Notes: generated from the sequence alone by a model not told the origin. A stretch of DNA of 64,000 bases from Streptococcus sanguinis SK49 (GCF_000212815.1 NZ_GL890985.1:128296-192295); one strand, 5' to 3'; counted from the stretch's first letter, positions 43,916 through 54,746 are shown. Program-made: numbers and translations.

Positions 43916-46570
43916 ATGGCTGAAAAGAAGAAAACGGTAGAACAAGAAGACAAGGCTTTGGCAGCGCAAAAGCATGTCGATGAATTGGTGCAAAAAGGTC
44001 TGGTTGCACTGGAGGAAATGAGAAAGCTGAATCAGGAACAGGTGGACTACATCGTAGCCAAGGCCTCTGTAGCAGCTTTGGATGCCCATGGTGAGTTGGC
44101 CCTGCATGCTTATGAAGAAACGGGCCGTGGAGTTTTTGAAGATAAAGCGACTAAAAACTTATTTGCCTGTGAGCACGTTGTGAATAATATGCGCCACACG
44201 AAAACTGTCGGCGTTATTCAGGAAGATGATGTGACTGGTTTAACCTTGATTGCGGAGCCAGTGGGTGTTGTCTGCGGAATTACTCCAACAACTAACCCAA
44301 CTTCAACAGCTATTTTTAAGGCTTTGATTTCCTTAAAAACACGTAATCCGATTATCTTTGCTTTCCACCCATCTGCTCAAGAATCTTCTGCCCATGCAGC
44401 ACAAATCGTGCGTGATGCAGCGATTGCAGCGGGTGCGCCTGAAAACTGTGTACAATGGATTACTCAACCATCAATGGAAGCAACTTCTGCCCTTATGAAC
44501 CATGAAGGGATTGCAACAATCCTTGCGACAGGTGGTAACGCAATGGTGAAGGCAGCTTACTCATGTGGTAAGCCAGCTCTGGGGGTTGGTGCCGGAAACG
44601 TACCAGCTTATGTGGAAAAATCCGCTAATATCCGTCAAGCAGCGCACGATATCGTTATGTCTAAGTCCTTTGACAATGGTATGGTCTGTGCCTCTGAGCA
44701 AGCGGTTATCATTGATAAGGAAGTTTATGATGAATTTGTAGAAGAGTTCAAATCTTACCATACTTACTTTGTAAATAAGAAAGAAAAAGCTCTGTTGGAA
44801 GAATTCTGCTTCGGTGCTAAGGCAAACAGCAAGAACTGTGCTGGTGCTAAGCTCAATCCGGATATCGTTGGTAAGCCAGCTACTTGGATTGCAGAGCAGG
44901 CAGGCTTCAGCGTGCCAGAAGACACGAATATCTTGGCCGCAGAGTGTAAAGAAGTTGGTGAAAAAGAGCCATTGACACGTGAAAAACTGTCACCTGTCAT
45001 CGCTGTGCTCAAGTCTGAATCCCGTGAAGACGGTGTTGAAAAGGCCCGTCAAATGGTAGAATTCCATGGTCTTGGTCACTCAGCTGCTATCCATACAGCG
45101 GACGAAGAGTTGACTAAGGAATTTGGTAAGGCTGTTCGTGCCATCCGTGTTATTTGCAACTCGCCTTCTACTTTCGGCGGTATCGGGGATGTTTATAATG
45201 CCTTCCTGCCATCACTGACTCTGGGATGTGGCTCTTATGGTCGCAACTCAGTTGGTGATAACGTTAGTGCTGTGAATCTCTTGAACATCAAAAAAGTAGG
45301 AAGACGTAGAAATAATATGCAATGGATGAAACTCCCTTCAAAAACTTACTTCGAGCGTGACTCTATCCAATACCTGCAAAAATGTCGTGATGTGGAACGT
45401 GTCATGATCGTTACAGACCATGCTATGGTAGAGCTTGGTTTCCTAGATCGTATCATCGAACAACTCGATCTTCGTCGTAATAAGGTTGTTTACCAAATCT
45501 TTGCAGACGTAGAACCAGATCCAGATATTACTACAGTTGAACGTGGTACAGAGATTATGCGTACCTTCAAACCTGATACAATCATCGCGCTTGGTGGTGG
45601 TTCACCAATGGACGCAGCTAAAGTAATGTGGCTCTTCTATGAGCAACCTGAAGTGGACTTCCGTGATCTTGTGCAAAAATTCATGGATATCCGTAAACGT
45701 GCCTTCAAATTCCCATTGCTTGGTAAGAAGACTAAGTTTATTGCAATCCCTACAACATCTGGTACAGGTTCAGAAGTAACACCGTTTGCCGTTATCTCTG
45801 ACAAGGCTAATAACCGTAAGTACCCAATCGCTGACTACTCTCTGACTCCAACTGTAGCCATCGTAGATCCAGCTCTGGTACTGACTGTTCCAGGATTTGT
45901 CGCAGCAGACACTGGTATGGACGTTCTGACTCACGCCACAGAAGCTTATGTATCTCAGATGGCCAGCGACTTTACAGATGGTTTGGCTCTCCAAGCTATT
46001 AAACTAGTCTTTGAAAATCTGGAAAGCTCTGTTAAGAACGCTGACTTCCACTCTCGCGAAAAGATGCACAATGCCTCTACTATCGCTGGTATGGCCTTTG
46101 CCAATGCCTTCCTGGGAATTTCCCACTCTATGGCCCATAAGATTGGTGCTCAGTTCCACACCATCCACGGTCGTACAAATGCGATCTTGCTGCCATACGT
46201 AATCCGCTACAACGGTACACGTCCAGCTAAGACAGCGACATGGCCTAAGTACAACTACTATCGTGCGGATGAGAAATACCAAGACATCGCTCGCATGCTT
46301 GGCTTGCCAGCTTCTACTCCAGAAGAAGGTGTTGAATCATTTGCAAAAGCTGTTTATGAACTGGGAGAACGTGTCGGTATCGAAATGAACTTCAAGGCTC
46401 AAGGTATTGACGAAAAAGAATGGAAAGAACATTCACGCGAATTGGCCTTCCTTGCCTATGAAGACCAATGTTCTCCAGCCAACCCACGCCTTCCAATGGT
46501 TGACCATATGCAGGAAATCATCGAAGACGCTTACTATGGCTACAAGGAACGCCCAGGACGCCGCAAATAA
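43916..46570 (+). CDS. adhE: Bifunctional acetaldehyde-CoA / alcohol dehydrogenase
   Basis: Reduces acetyl-CoA to ethanol via acetaldehyde, oxidising two NADH. 884 aa. The N-terminal aldehyde dehydrogenase domain has GVGAGNVPAYVE and the catalytic Cys in DNGMVCASEQAV. A linker follows, then the C-terminal Fe-dependent ADH domain with GGGSPMDAAKVMW, DTGMDVLTHATEAYVS and HSMAHKIGAQFHTIHGRTNA, which carry the metal ligands. TTGGAGGAA upstream. Cytosolic, forming spirosomes in other bacteria. Regulation fits Rex and CcpA sites in the 275-bp upstream region. Confidence 0.97.
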   Translation: MAEKKKTVEQEDKALAAQKHVDELVQKGLVALEEMRKLNQEQVDYIVAKASVAALDAHGELALHAYEETGRGVFEDKATKNLFACEHVVNNMRHTKTVGVIQEDDVTGLTLIAEPVGVVCGITPTTNPTSTAIFKALISLKTRNPIIFAFHPSAQESSAHAAQIVRDAAIAAGAPENCVQWITQPSMEATSALMNHEGIATILATGGNAMVKAAYSCGKPALGVGAGNVPAYVEKSANIRQAAHDIVMSKSFDNGMVCASEQAVIIDKEVYDEFVEEFKSYHTYFVNKKEKALLEEFCFGAKANSKNCAGAKLNPDIVGKPATWIAEQAGFSVPEDTNILAAECKEVGEKEPLTREKLSPVIAVLKSESREDGVEKARQMVEFHGLGHSAAIHTADEELTKEFGKAVRAIRVICNSPSTFGGIGDVYNAFLPSLTLGCGSYGRNSVGDNVSAVNLLNIKKVGRRRNNMQWMKLPSKTYFERDSIQYLQKCRDVERVMIVTDHAMVELGFLDRIIEQLDLRRNKVVYQIFADVEPDPDITTVERGTEIMRTFKPDTIIALGGGSPMDAAKVMWLFYEQPEVDFRDLVQKFMDIRKRAFKFPLLGKKTKFIAIPTTSGTGSEVTPFAVISDKANNRKYPIADYSLTPTVAIVDPALVLTVPGFVAADTGMDVLTHATEAYVSQMASDFTDGLALQAIKLVFENLESSVKNADFHSREKMHNASTIAGMAFANAFLGISHSMAHKIGAQFHTIHGRTNAILLPYVIRYNGTRPAKTATWPKYNYYRADEKYQDIARMLGLPASTPEEGVESFAKAVYELGERVGIEMNFKAQGIDEKEWKEHSRELAFLAYEDQCSPANPRLPMVDHMQEIIEDAYYGYKERPGRRK

Positions 46571-46612
46571 GCGAGTAGCTTCCTCAATAAAAAATAAGAC
46601 AGTCTGTCGGTC

Positions 46613-46640
46613 ATCCCCTACCCTTTGGTAGGGGATTTTT
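46613..46640 (+). terminator. Terminator after adhE
   Basis: ATCCCCTACC / GGTAGGGGAT with loop CTTT, then TTTT. Ten-bp perfect stem. Confidence 0.9.
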
Positions 46641-46737
46641 CTATGTGTCTTAGCGAGGCAAGACCGTCGGTCGAAGCCGAGCTTAGAGACATTGATGCTG
46701 AGGAGCGTAGCGACGTGAGCGCTATGTGTCTTAACGA
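46641..46737. repeat. Intergenic direct repeat
   Basis: CTATGTGTCTTAGCGA (46641-46656) recurs as CTATGTGTCTTAACGA (46722-46737), 81 bp apart with one mismatch. The space between is rich in short inverted repeats (GACCGTCGGTC, GCGTAGCGACGTGAGCGC) and non-coding. Identity not recognised. 46738-46837 holds only the leader of the next gene. Confidence 0.5.
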
Positions 46738-46837
46738 AAGGAGCTTGCTGGGTTAAAAAGATGTAAACCTTCTGACTACTTGTGATTGAGTGAGCTTTTG
46801 TGCTAAGATAAGGGGACAATGGAAAAAGGAGAGCGAT

Positions 46838-47518
46838 GTGATTTTTTTATCTTTATGGGCTGGGCTGTTGAGTGGTCTTTGCTGGTTATTGGGGGATATT
46901 CTGCTGGTTGGCTTTGAGGTAGACAAGGAAAGTTATGCTTCCTTTACGGAGCAGAGTCGGATTGGCAATAAGAATCTGGCTATGCTGATGCTGTCTGGCT
47001 CTGTCAATCGGCTGCGTCTGGGTGCTCTGGTGGCTAACTTCTCAATCCCTCTTATGTTAGTCTCGCTTTATGCTCTCTTTGGTTTGACAAATAAGGGCTT
47101 GTGGGCTTATCTGTCAATAGCCTTGTTAGGAATTGGATTTGCCCTGTCGCCGGTGGCACATGTGGCCTTTTACTACGTTGGGATCATCAGCAAAAAGGCT
47201 TATAAACGAAGCGGCGGACAGGTTTGCTCAGACGAAGATAGCGGGCTTATCAATGAAGCAGTGCTCTTTCTAGATATAACCTGGCGGACAGCTATCGTTC
47301 TGACAGGTCTAGGCTGGCTCGTTTACTCACTGCTAATAGTTACCGGTCAGACAATATTGCCTGCTTATCTGGGGCTTATGACTCCTTTACCGCTCAGTCT
47401 GTTGACTATCTTACTGGTAGAAAAGCTTAGAATCGGACGCCCCTACCTTAACGGAGCAGGCCTAAACATAGGATTTAGTTTGTTCTATTTACTGCTCCTG
47501 CTTCATATAGGTTCTTAG
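46838..47518 (+). CDS. Multipass membrane protein of unknown function
   Basis: 227 aa with about six to seven membrane spans (for example LWAGLLSGLCWLLGDILLVGF, LVANFSIPLMLVSLYALF, LSIALLGIGFAL). A soluble loop near the middle carries DEDSGLINEAV. GTG 46838 is chosen because AAAGGAGAG lies 5 bases upstream and no better ATG exists. Resembles uncharacterised streptococcal membrane proteins; no catalytic motif seen. It stands alone between adhE and the esterase. Confidence 0.7.
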   Translation: MIFLSLWAGLLSGLCWLLGDILLVGFEVDKESYASFTEQSRIGNKNLAMLMLSGSVNRLRLGALVANFSIPLMLVSLYALFGLTNKGLWAYLSIALLGIGFALSPVAHVAFYYVGIISKKAYKRSGGQVCSDEDSGLINEAVLFLDITWRTAIVLTGLGWLVYSLLIVTGQTILPAYLGLMTPLPLSLLTILLVEKLRIGRPYLNGAGLNIGFSLFYLLLLLHIGS

Positions 47519-47568
47519 GCGGCGAATCGGTAAAATTTCAGAAAAACAGAAAATCTATATATTAACCT

Positions 47569-47597
47569 ATTGAAGATTTCCTCTTTCTATGGTATGA
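47569..47597 (+). promoter_or_regulatory. Esterase promoter
   Basis: TTGAAG (47569-47574), 17-bp spacer, extended -10 TGGTATGAT (TATGAT 47592-47597). Confidence 0.65.
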
Positions 47598-47633
47598 TGA
47601 AAGAGGTCTCAAGAATCGTTGGGAGGATAAGAC

Positions 47634-48635
47634 ATGAAAAACCCTACTTTACTTAAAGAAATGTTACATTATCGCGGAAGAGATGAAATGCCCGACGATT
47701 TTGATACCTTTTGGAATAAACAAGTGGCAGAAGTGGAAGTGCCTCAGGACTACCAGTTGCTGGAAAAAGATTTTCAAATTGCATATGCGACGTGCTATGA
47801 TCTAACCTTCAAGTCTGGAAACGGTGGACAAATCTACGCTAAGCTAGTTGTGCCTAAGTTATCAGAAAAAGTTCCGGTATTGTTTCATTTTCATGGTTAT
47901 ATGGGACAGGGCTGGGATTGGGCTGATATGTTAGCCTATACGGCAGCAGGCTGGGGTGTTGTGTCAATGGATGTCCGTGGTCAGTCTGGCTATTCACTGG
48001 ATGGTAATAGAGAAGTCCGCGGCAATACTGTTAAAGGACATATTATCCGTGGGGCTCTGGATGGACCGGATCAGCTCTTTTTCAAGGATGTCTATCTGGA
48101 TGTTTACACCTTGGTCGAGCTAGTGGCTGGTTTGGACTTTGTGGATGAAAACCGTTTGTCTAGTTTTGGCGGTTCACAGGGCGGAGCCTTGGCTTTGGTA
48201 GCAGCTGCTTTAAATTCTCGGATTAAGCAGACTGTAGCCATCTATCCCTTCCTTGCTGACTTTAGACGGGTTTTGGAGATTGGCAATACCAGTGAAGCCT
48301 ATGATGAGCTCTTTCGTTATTTCAAATTCCATGATCCTTTTCATGAGACAGAAGAGCAGTTGTTGCAGACACTTGCTTATATTGACGTGAAAAATCTGGC
48401 CCATCGTATTAGCTGTCCAGTGCAGATGATTATTGGCTTGGAGGATGATGTTTGCTATCCTATCACACAATTTGCCATTTATAACCGCTTGGCTGGAGAA
48501 AAGGAGTATCATCTCCTGCCTGAGTATGGGCATGAGGCTATGAATGTCCGTGTCAGTGATACTGTCTTTAACTGGCTCTGCGGAACCAAAATAAAAAGAC
48601 TTTCACTCTTTTCGGACTTTAAATCCGAGAGATAA
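47634..48635 (+). CDS. Acetyl xylan esterase / cephalosporin C deacetylase family (CE7)
   Basis: 333-aa alpha/beta hydrolase with the CE7 plan: DVRGQSGYS (the RGQ motif), nucleophile Ser in FGGSQGGALAL (about 185), Asp in GLEDDVCYPI and His in EYGHEAMN. Removes O-acetyl groups from small sugars. Its place beside the sialic acid genes, also seen in pneumococcus, suggests action on acetylated host sugars or sialic acids; that is an inference. Cytoplasmic (no signal peptide). Own promoter and terminator. Confidence 0.9.
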   Translation: MKNPTLLKEMLHYRGRDEMPDDFDTFWNKQVAEVEVPQDYQLLEKDFQIAYATCYDLTFKSGNGGQIYAKLVVPKLSEKVPVLFHFHGYMGQGWDWADMLAYTAAGWGVVSMDVRGQSGYSLDGNREVRGNTVKGHIIRGALDGPDQLFFKDVYLDVYTLVELVAGLDFVDENRLSSFGGSQGGALALVAAALNSRIKQTVAIYPFLADFRRVLEIGNTSEAYDELFRYFKFHDPFHETEEQLLQTLAYIDVKNLAHRISCPVQMIIGLEDDVCYPITQFAIYNRLAGEKEYHLLPEYGHEAMNVRVSDTVFNWLCGTKIKRLSLFSDFKSER

Positions 48636-48652
48636 TATTCGTCCCCCCTTTG

Positions 48653-48679
48653 GGGCTAGGCCTTTGTCTAGCCCTTTTT
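48653..48679 (+). terminator. Terminator after the esterase
   Basis: GGGCTAG / CTAGCCC with an 8-base loop and TTTTT. The 377-base gap 48636-49012 also holds the palindrome at 48759 and the nan promoter. Confidence 0.85.
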
Positions 48680-48758
48680 ACTTGCCTGAGGGAGCATAGA
48701 AATGAGAATCTTTTTAGAAGTTTGCTTGCTCTTTCATTGACTTTTCTACAAAACGGAA

Positions 48759-48778
48759 TCCTGAAAGTACTTTCAGGA
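48759..48778. other. Perfect 20-bp palindrome upstream of nanE
   Basis: TCCTGAAAGT followed by its exact complement ACTTTCAGGA, then ATTTCTATTTTT. It may be a second terminator, or a regulator site about 55 bp upstream of the nan -35. Confidence 0.55.
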
Positions 48779-48830
48779 ATTTCTATTTTTCTGGAAAATT
48801 CGGAAACTAAAATCTAAATCCCAAACAATA

Positions 48831-48859
48831 TTGAAAGCGCTTTAAAAATTATTTATAAT
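48831..48859 (+). promoter_or_regulatory. nan operon promoter with cre over the -35
   Basis: TTGAAA (48831-48836), 17-bp spacer, TATAAT (48854-48859). TGAAAGCGCTTTAA (48832-48845) fits cre at 13 of 14 positions and overlies the -35, predicting strong CcpA repression. The start to nanE leader is about 147 nt, with a likely NanR site not identified. Confidence 0.75.
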
Positions 48860-49012
48860 AACATTATGAAATACTCGAGTTAAAAAATGGAGTCTAGGAT
48901 AAGGAAGTAAAAATATTTGTTTGCGGCCCTCTTCTCTGCTCCACCTGAGGTCCTAGGTAGTTGTTAGACTATCTGATCAGACCGATGTCTTACGAAAGGA
49001 GATTGTATATTC

Positions 49013-49711
49013 ATGTCACAGATTTTAAAAGATGACTTGATAGCCAAGATTAAAGACGGCATCATTGTTTCTTGTCAAGCCTTGCCCCAGGAGCCACTTT
49101 ATACTGAAGCTGGAGGAGTCATTCCTCTCTTGGTTAAGGCAGCTGAGCAGGGCGGTGCTGTCGGTATTCGAGCTAATAGCGTTCGCGATATTCGGGAGAT
49201 TAAGGAAGTAACTTCTCTGCCCATCATCGGAATTATCAAACGTGACTATCCGCCACAAGAGCCTTTTATCACGGCTACCATGCGGGAAGTGGATGAGTTG
49301 GCTGCTCTGGATATTGAAGTCATTGCTCTGGACTGTACCAAGCGAGAGCGCCATGATGGCTTGACAGTTGCGGATTTCATCAAGCAGGTCAAGGCCAAGT
49401 ATCCTCATCAGCTATTGATGGCAGATATCAGTACCTATGAGGAAGCTGCTGCTGCTGTAGAAGCTGGTGTAGACTTTGTCGGCACGACCTTATCGGGCTA
49501 CACTTCTTACAGTCCCAAGGTTGACGGACCAGACATTGAGCTTATCCGTCGCTTGTGCCAGACAGGCTTTGATGTCATCGCTGAAGGAAAGATTCATTAT
49601 CCAAGTCAAGCTAAGCAGATACATGATTTGAGGGTAAGAGGCATCGTTGTCGGCGGAGCCATTACTCGCCCTAAAGAAATTACAGAGCGCTTTGTTGCAG
49701 GATTAAAATAA
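49013..49711 (+). CDS. nanE: N-acetylmannosamine-6-phosphate 2-epimerase
   Basis: Converts ManNAc-6-P to GlcNAc-6-P in sialic acid catabolism. 232-aa TIM barrel. [14 protein letters not shown], catalytic-face IGIIKRDYP (Lys), [25 protein letters not shown] and the phosphate-binding [13 protein letters not shown] are visible. GAAAGGAG precedes the ATG. First gene of the nan operon. Confidence 0.94.
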   Translation: MSQILKDDLIAKIKDGIIVSCQALPQEPLYTEAGGVIPLLVKAAEQGGAVGIRANSVRDIREIKEVTSLPIIGIIKRDYPPQEPFITATMREVDELAALDIEVIALDCTKRERHDGLTVADFIKQVKAKYPHQLLMADISTYEEAAAAVEAGVDFVGTTLSGYTSYSPKVDGPDIELIRRLCQTGFDVIAEGKIHYPSQAKQIHDLRVRGIVVGGAITRPKEITERFVAGLK

Positions 49712-49724
49712 GTGAGGTAGATGA

Positions 49725-50861
49725 ATGACAACCTTAACACTAAATAAACTATATAAAAAATATCCTAATAGTGATTTTTACTCTGTTGAAAATTTTGATT
49801 TGGATATTAAGGATAAGGAGTTTATCGTTTTTGTAGGACCTTCCGGTTGCGGGAAATCAACAACCTTGCGGATGATTGCAGGACTTGAGGATATCACAGA
49901 AGGGGAGCTCTATATTGATCAAAATCTTGTCAATGACATTGCTCCTAAAGATCGGGATATCGCCATGGTTTTCCAAAATTACGCCCTTTATCCTCACATG
50001 ACTGTTTATGACAATATGGCATTCGGGCTCAAGCTTCGCAAGTATGACAAGGCTGATATTGACAAAAGGGTTCAGGAAGCGGCGGAAATCCTTGGGCTGA
50101 AAGAACTGCTGGATCGTAAACCAGCCGACTTGTCAGGTGGTCAGCGTCAGCGGGTAGCGATGGGGCGGGCGATTGTCCGTGATGCCAAAGTCTTCCTTAT
50201 GGATGAACCTTTGTCTAACTTGGATGCTAAACTGCGCGTGTCCATGCGGGCAGAAATCGCAAAAATTCACCGCCGTATCGGAGCGACGACAATCTATGTA
50301 ACCCACGACCAGACCGAGGCCATGACCTTGGCTGACCGCATCGTTATCATGTCAGCTACTAAGAATGAAGCAGGAACAGGTACTATCGGCCGAATCGAGC
50401 AAATCGGTACGCCTCAGGAACTTTATAACGAACCAGCTAATAAATTTGTGGCAGGTTTTATCGGCAGTCCAGCCATGAATTTCTTTGAAGTGAACTTAGA
50501 GGGCAATCAGCTTACAGATGGACAAGGCTTTGCTGTTGGACTTCCAGACGGTCAGCGTAAAATCCTAGAAGAAAAAGGCTATCAAGGAAAGAAAGTGATA
50601 CTGGGCATTCGACCAGAGGATATCTCGGCTGAGTTGATAGTAGAAGATACTTTTCCAGATAGCACTGTGGATGCTGAAGTCACCGTTTCTGAGTTGCTAG
50701 GCAGTGAGTCTGTTCTCTATTGTAAGGCTGGTGTACAAGAATTTTCAGCCAAAGTGGAAGCTTCTAACTATTTGGAGCCTGGCTCTAAGATTCGCTTTAC
50801 CTTTAAGATGCCTAAGGCTCATATATTTGATTTTGATAGTCAGGAGAGAATCAAAATCTAA
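49725..50861 (+). CDS. Sugar ABC transporter ATPase (MsmK/UgpC-like)
   Basis: 378 aa. Walker A GPSGCGKSTT, signature LSGGQRQRVAMGRAIV, Walker B VFLMDEPLSNLDAKLR, H-loop THDQTEAMTLADR, and a C-terminal regulatory domain of the MalK type. Energises carbohydrate uptake transporters. In pneumococcus the sialic acid transporter borrows the distant shared MsmK. Here an ATPase lies between nanE and the binding protein, so the locus looks self-sufficient or carries a second MsmK copy. Confidence 0.88.
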   Translation: MTTLTLNKLYKKYPNSDFYSVENFDLDIKDKEFIVFVGPSGCGKSTTLRMIAGLEDITEGELYIDQNLVNDIAPKDRDIAMVFQNYALYPHMTVYDNMAFGLKLRKYDKADIDKRVQEAAEILGLKELLDRKPADLSGGQRQRVAMGRAIVRDAKVFLMDEPLSNLDAKLRVSMRAEIAKIHRRIGATTIYVTHDQTEAMTLADRIVIMSATKNEAGTGTIGRIEQIGTPQELYNEPANKFVAGFIGSPAMNFFEVNLEGNQLTDGQGFAVGLPDGQRKILEEKGYQGKKVILGIRPEDISAELIVEDTFPDSTVDAEVTVSELLGSESVLYCKAGVQEFSAKVEASNYLEPGSKIRFTFKMPKAHIFDFDSQERIKI

Positions 50862-50877
50862 GAATTTTAAACGAAAA

Positions 50878-50891
50878 TGAAAACGCTGTCT
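50878..50891 (+). promoter_or_regulatory. cre-like site upstream of the binding-protein gene
   Basis: TGAAAACGCTGTCT fits cre at 13 of 14 positions. The gap 50862-51118 also holds a 9-bp hairpin (50952-50960 with 50968-50976), possibly a processing stem or operator. Confidence 0.5.
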
Positions 50892-51106
50892 ATAAAAAGA
50901 GAATTATTAAAAGGGAGTGAATTTATCGATTTAAGGTTCTAAAAATACTTATTTACTGTTCTGAAGAAACAGTAAAACAAGAAGGACTAACAGGTCCATG
51001 TCTGTCACCAGGTCCAATCCTTACTTGAAACTGGAAAAACAAAGGCAGATAAGTCTCTCAGTTTTTGTAAAGAAAAGGACTAGATTCAAGAGAAATTCAT
51101 TTTTAA

Positions 51107-52438
<1,332 letters not shown>

Positions 52439-52447
52439 GCAAATGTG

Positions 52448-52502
52448 AAATCCTCCCCTTTTTCTGTTGACAGTTTCTAGAGGTAGAAAAAGGGGGATTT
52501 TG
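52448..52502 (+). terminator. Attenuator-like hairpin after satA
   Basis: CCCC-TTTTTCT (52455-52465) pairs with AGAAAAA-GGGG (52485-52495), extended by AAAT/ATTT with bulges; a weak T tail. Such partial terminators favour the binding protein over the permeases. Confidence 0.65.
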
Positions 52503-52533
52503 TTAGAAAATCTTGAAAGAGGGGTACCTCATT

Positions 52534-53421
52534 GTGAAAGTCAATAAAATCAGAATGAAAGAAACCCTAGTATCATACGCGTTTTTAGCTCCAATACTGA
52601 TATTTTTCACGGTATTTGTCTTGGCACCTATGATTATGGGTTTTGTTACTAGTTTTTTTAACTATACGATGACCTCCTTTACTTTTGTCGGATTTGATAA
52701 TTATATTCGGATGTTTAAAGATCCGGTCTTTATGAAATCGCTGATTAATACGGTCATTATCGTGGTCGGCTCTGTGCCGATTGTAGTTCTCTTCTCTTTG
52801 TTTGTGGCTTCGCAGACTTATGAGATGAATGCTGTCTCTCGTTCCTTTTACCGTTTTGTATTCTTCCTGCCAGTTGTTACAGGGAGCGTAGCTGTGACGG
52901 TCGTATGGAAATGGATCTACGATCCGCTGTCTGGTATTTTGAACTTTGTTTTGAAGTCAGGCCATGTCATCAATCAAAATATTTCTTGGCTTGGGGATAA
53001 ACATTGGGCATTGCTAGCGATTATCATTATTCTCTTAACAACTTCTGTGGGTCAACCTATCATTCTCTATATCGCAGCTATGGGAAATATTGACAATTCT
53101 CTAGTTGAGGCTGCGCGAGTGGATGGTGCAACAGAAATGCAAGTATTCTGGAAGATCAAATGGCCTAGCCTGCTTCCAACAACCCTTTACATTGCTATCA
53201 TTACTACGATTAACTCGTTCCAGTGTTTTGCCTTGATTCAGCTCTTGACATCAGGCGGACCTAATTACTCAACCAGTACCCTCATGTACTATCTGTATGA
53301 AAAAGCCTTCAAGTTATCTGAATACGGCTATGCTAATACCATGGGAGTCTTTTTAGCAGTCATGATTGCCATCATCAGCTTTGCCCAATTCAAGATTCTT
53401 GGAAACGATGTAGAATACTAG
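52534..53421 (+). CDS. satB: Sialic acid ABC transporter permease SatB
   Basis: 295 aa, six membrane spans, MalF type. The EAA loop is EAARVDGATEMQVFWKIKWPSL (first part at about 195). GTG 52534 with AGAGGGG upstream is the best start; ATG 52555 is possible. It ends 16 bases before the second permease. Substrate assigned from locus context. Confidence 0.85.
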   Translation: MKVNKIRMKETLVSYAFLAPILIFFTVFVLAPMIMGFVTSFFNYTMTSFTFVGFDNYIRMFKDPVFMKSLINTVIIVVGSVPIVVLFSLFVASQTYEMNAVSRSFYRFVFFLPVVTGSVAVTVVWKWIYDPLSGILNFVLKSGHVINQNISWLGDKHWALLAIIIILLTTSVGQPIILYIAAMGNIDNSLVEAARVDGATEMQVFWKIKWPSLLPTTLYIAIITTINSFQCFALIQLLTSGGPNYSTSTLMYYLYEKAFKLSEYGYANTMGVFLAVMIAIISFAQFKILGNDVEY

Positions 53422-53437
53422 AGAAAGGAGAAAGAAG

Positions 53438-54268
53438 ATGCAAACTAAAAAAATGAATGTTTTTAAGGTGGTATCAGGCTTTGTTCTGGCCATACTAACC
53501 ATCCTCTTTGTCTTTCCTTTCTATTGGATTTTGACAGGAGCTTTCAAGTCTCAACCAGCAACGATTGTCATTCCGCCAGAATGGTGGCCAAAAATGCCAA
53601 CGGTTGAAAACTTCCAGCAATTGATGGTGCAAAATCCAGCCATGCAATGGATGTGGAATAGTGTTTTCATTTCGCTTGCGACCATGTTTTTGGTCTGCGC
53701 CACGTCTTCTTTGGCAGGATATGTTTTGGCCAAGAAGCGGTTCTATGGTCAACGGATTCTTTTTGCCATCTTCATTGCGGCCATGGCTTTGCCTAAGCAA
53801 GTAGTACTGGTACCACTAGTGCGTATTGTTAATTTCATGGGAATTCACGATACCTTGGCTGCAGTAATCTTACCGTTGGTTGGCTGGCCTTTCGGAGTTT
53901 TTCTAATGAAGCAGTTCAGTGAAAACATCCCGACAGAGCTTCTTGAGTCTGCTAAAATCGACGGTTGTGGCGAAATTCGGACTTTCTGGAGCGTTGCTTT
54001 TCCGATTGTCAAACCGGGCTTTGCGGCTCTAGCTATTTTCACCTTTATCAATACTTGGAACGACTACTTTATGCAATTGGTTATGTTGACATCTCGGCAG
54101 AATCTGACAATTTCTCTCGGGGTTGCGACCATGCAGGCTGAAATGGCAACCAACTATGGCCTCATTATGGCTGGAGCAGCTTTGGCTGCAGTGCCAATTG
54201 TGGCGGTCTTCCTCATCTTCCAAAAATCCTTCACACAAGGAATCACGATGGGAGCTGTTAAGGGATAG
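53438..54268 (+). CDS. satC: Sialic acid ABC transporter permease SatC
   Basis: 276 aa, six membrane spans, MalG type. The EAA loop is ESAKIDGCGEIRTFWSVAFP (about 169-188), and the FYWILTGAFK start is typical. GAGAAAGGAG upstream of the ATG. Forms the channel with SatB. Confidence 0.87.
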   Translation: MQTKKMNVFKVVSGFVLAILTILFVFPFYWILTGAFKSQPATIVIPPEWWPKMPTVENFQQLMVQNPAMQWMWNSVFISLATMFLVCATSSLAGYVLAKKRFYGQRILFAIFIAAMALPKQVVLVPLVRIVNFMGIHDTLAAVILPLVGWPFGVFLMKQFSENIPTELLESAKIDGCGEIRTFWSVAFPIVKPGFAALAIFTFINTWNDYFMQLVMLTSRQNLTISLGVATMQAEMATNYGLIMAGAALAAVPIVAVFLIFQKSFTQGITMGAVKG

Positions 54269-54272
54269 AAAT

Positions 54273-54725
54273 ATGATTTTTGATCAATTAGAGAATCTCG
54301 TTCGCTATCGAGGGATTCACAAAAATATTGATATAGCTATTGATTATCTTCTGAGTCACAATGTATCAAATCTAAACTCAGGACGCTATGAAGTAGATGG
54401 TGATAGAGTCTTCTTCTTTTTGCAGGAAAATACTCTCAGTCAGCAGCAAGAGGAAAGCTTTGAATTTCACCAGAGATACTTGGACCTGCACTTTCTTTTG
54501 GAAGGGTATGAGCTGATCCAATACGGCTGTCAGATTAGAGAAGTTCAGGAATCCTATGATGAAGGTCGAGATATTGGTTTTGTTGTTTGCGAACAGGCTT
54601 ATCCGCTCTTGTTAGACGGTTTCAATTTTGCCGCTTTTTTGCCAGAAGAAGCCCATCGGCCTAATCAATTTGCTGGCAGAGAAGAGACAGTTAAAAAGTG
54701 TGTATTTAAAGTTTTGTTGGATTAA
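54273..54725 (+). CDS. YhcH/YjgK/YiaL family protein (sialic acid anomerase-like)
   Basis: 150 aa, beta-sandwich cupin-like family. FHQRYLDLHFLLEGYELIQYG carries the conserved metal-binding His and Glu. Members in nan loci (NanQ) speed anomer conversion of sialic acid. ATG 54273, four bases after the permease stop, is chosen over a long upstream extension within satC. Confidence 0.85.
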   Translation: MIFDQLENLVRYRGIHKNIDIAIDYLLSHNVSNLNSGRYEVDGDRVFFFLQENTLSQQQEESFEFHQRYLDLHFLLEGYELIQYGCQIREVQESYDEGRDIGFVVCEQAYPLLLDGFNFAAFLPEEAHRPNQFAGREETVKKCVFKVLLD

Positions 54726-54746
54726 TATTTGAAAAGGAGGCTAGCA

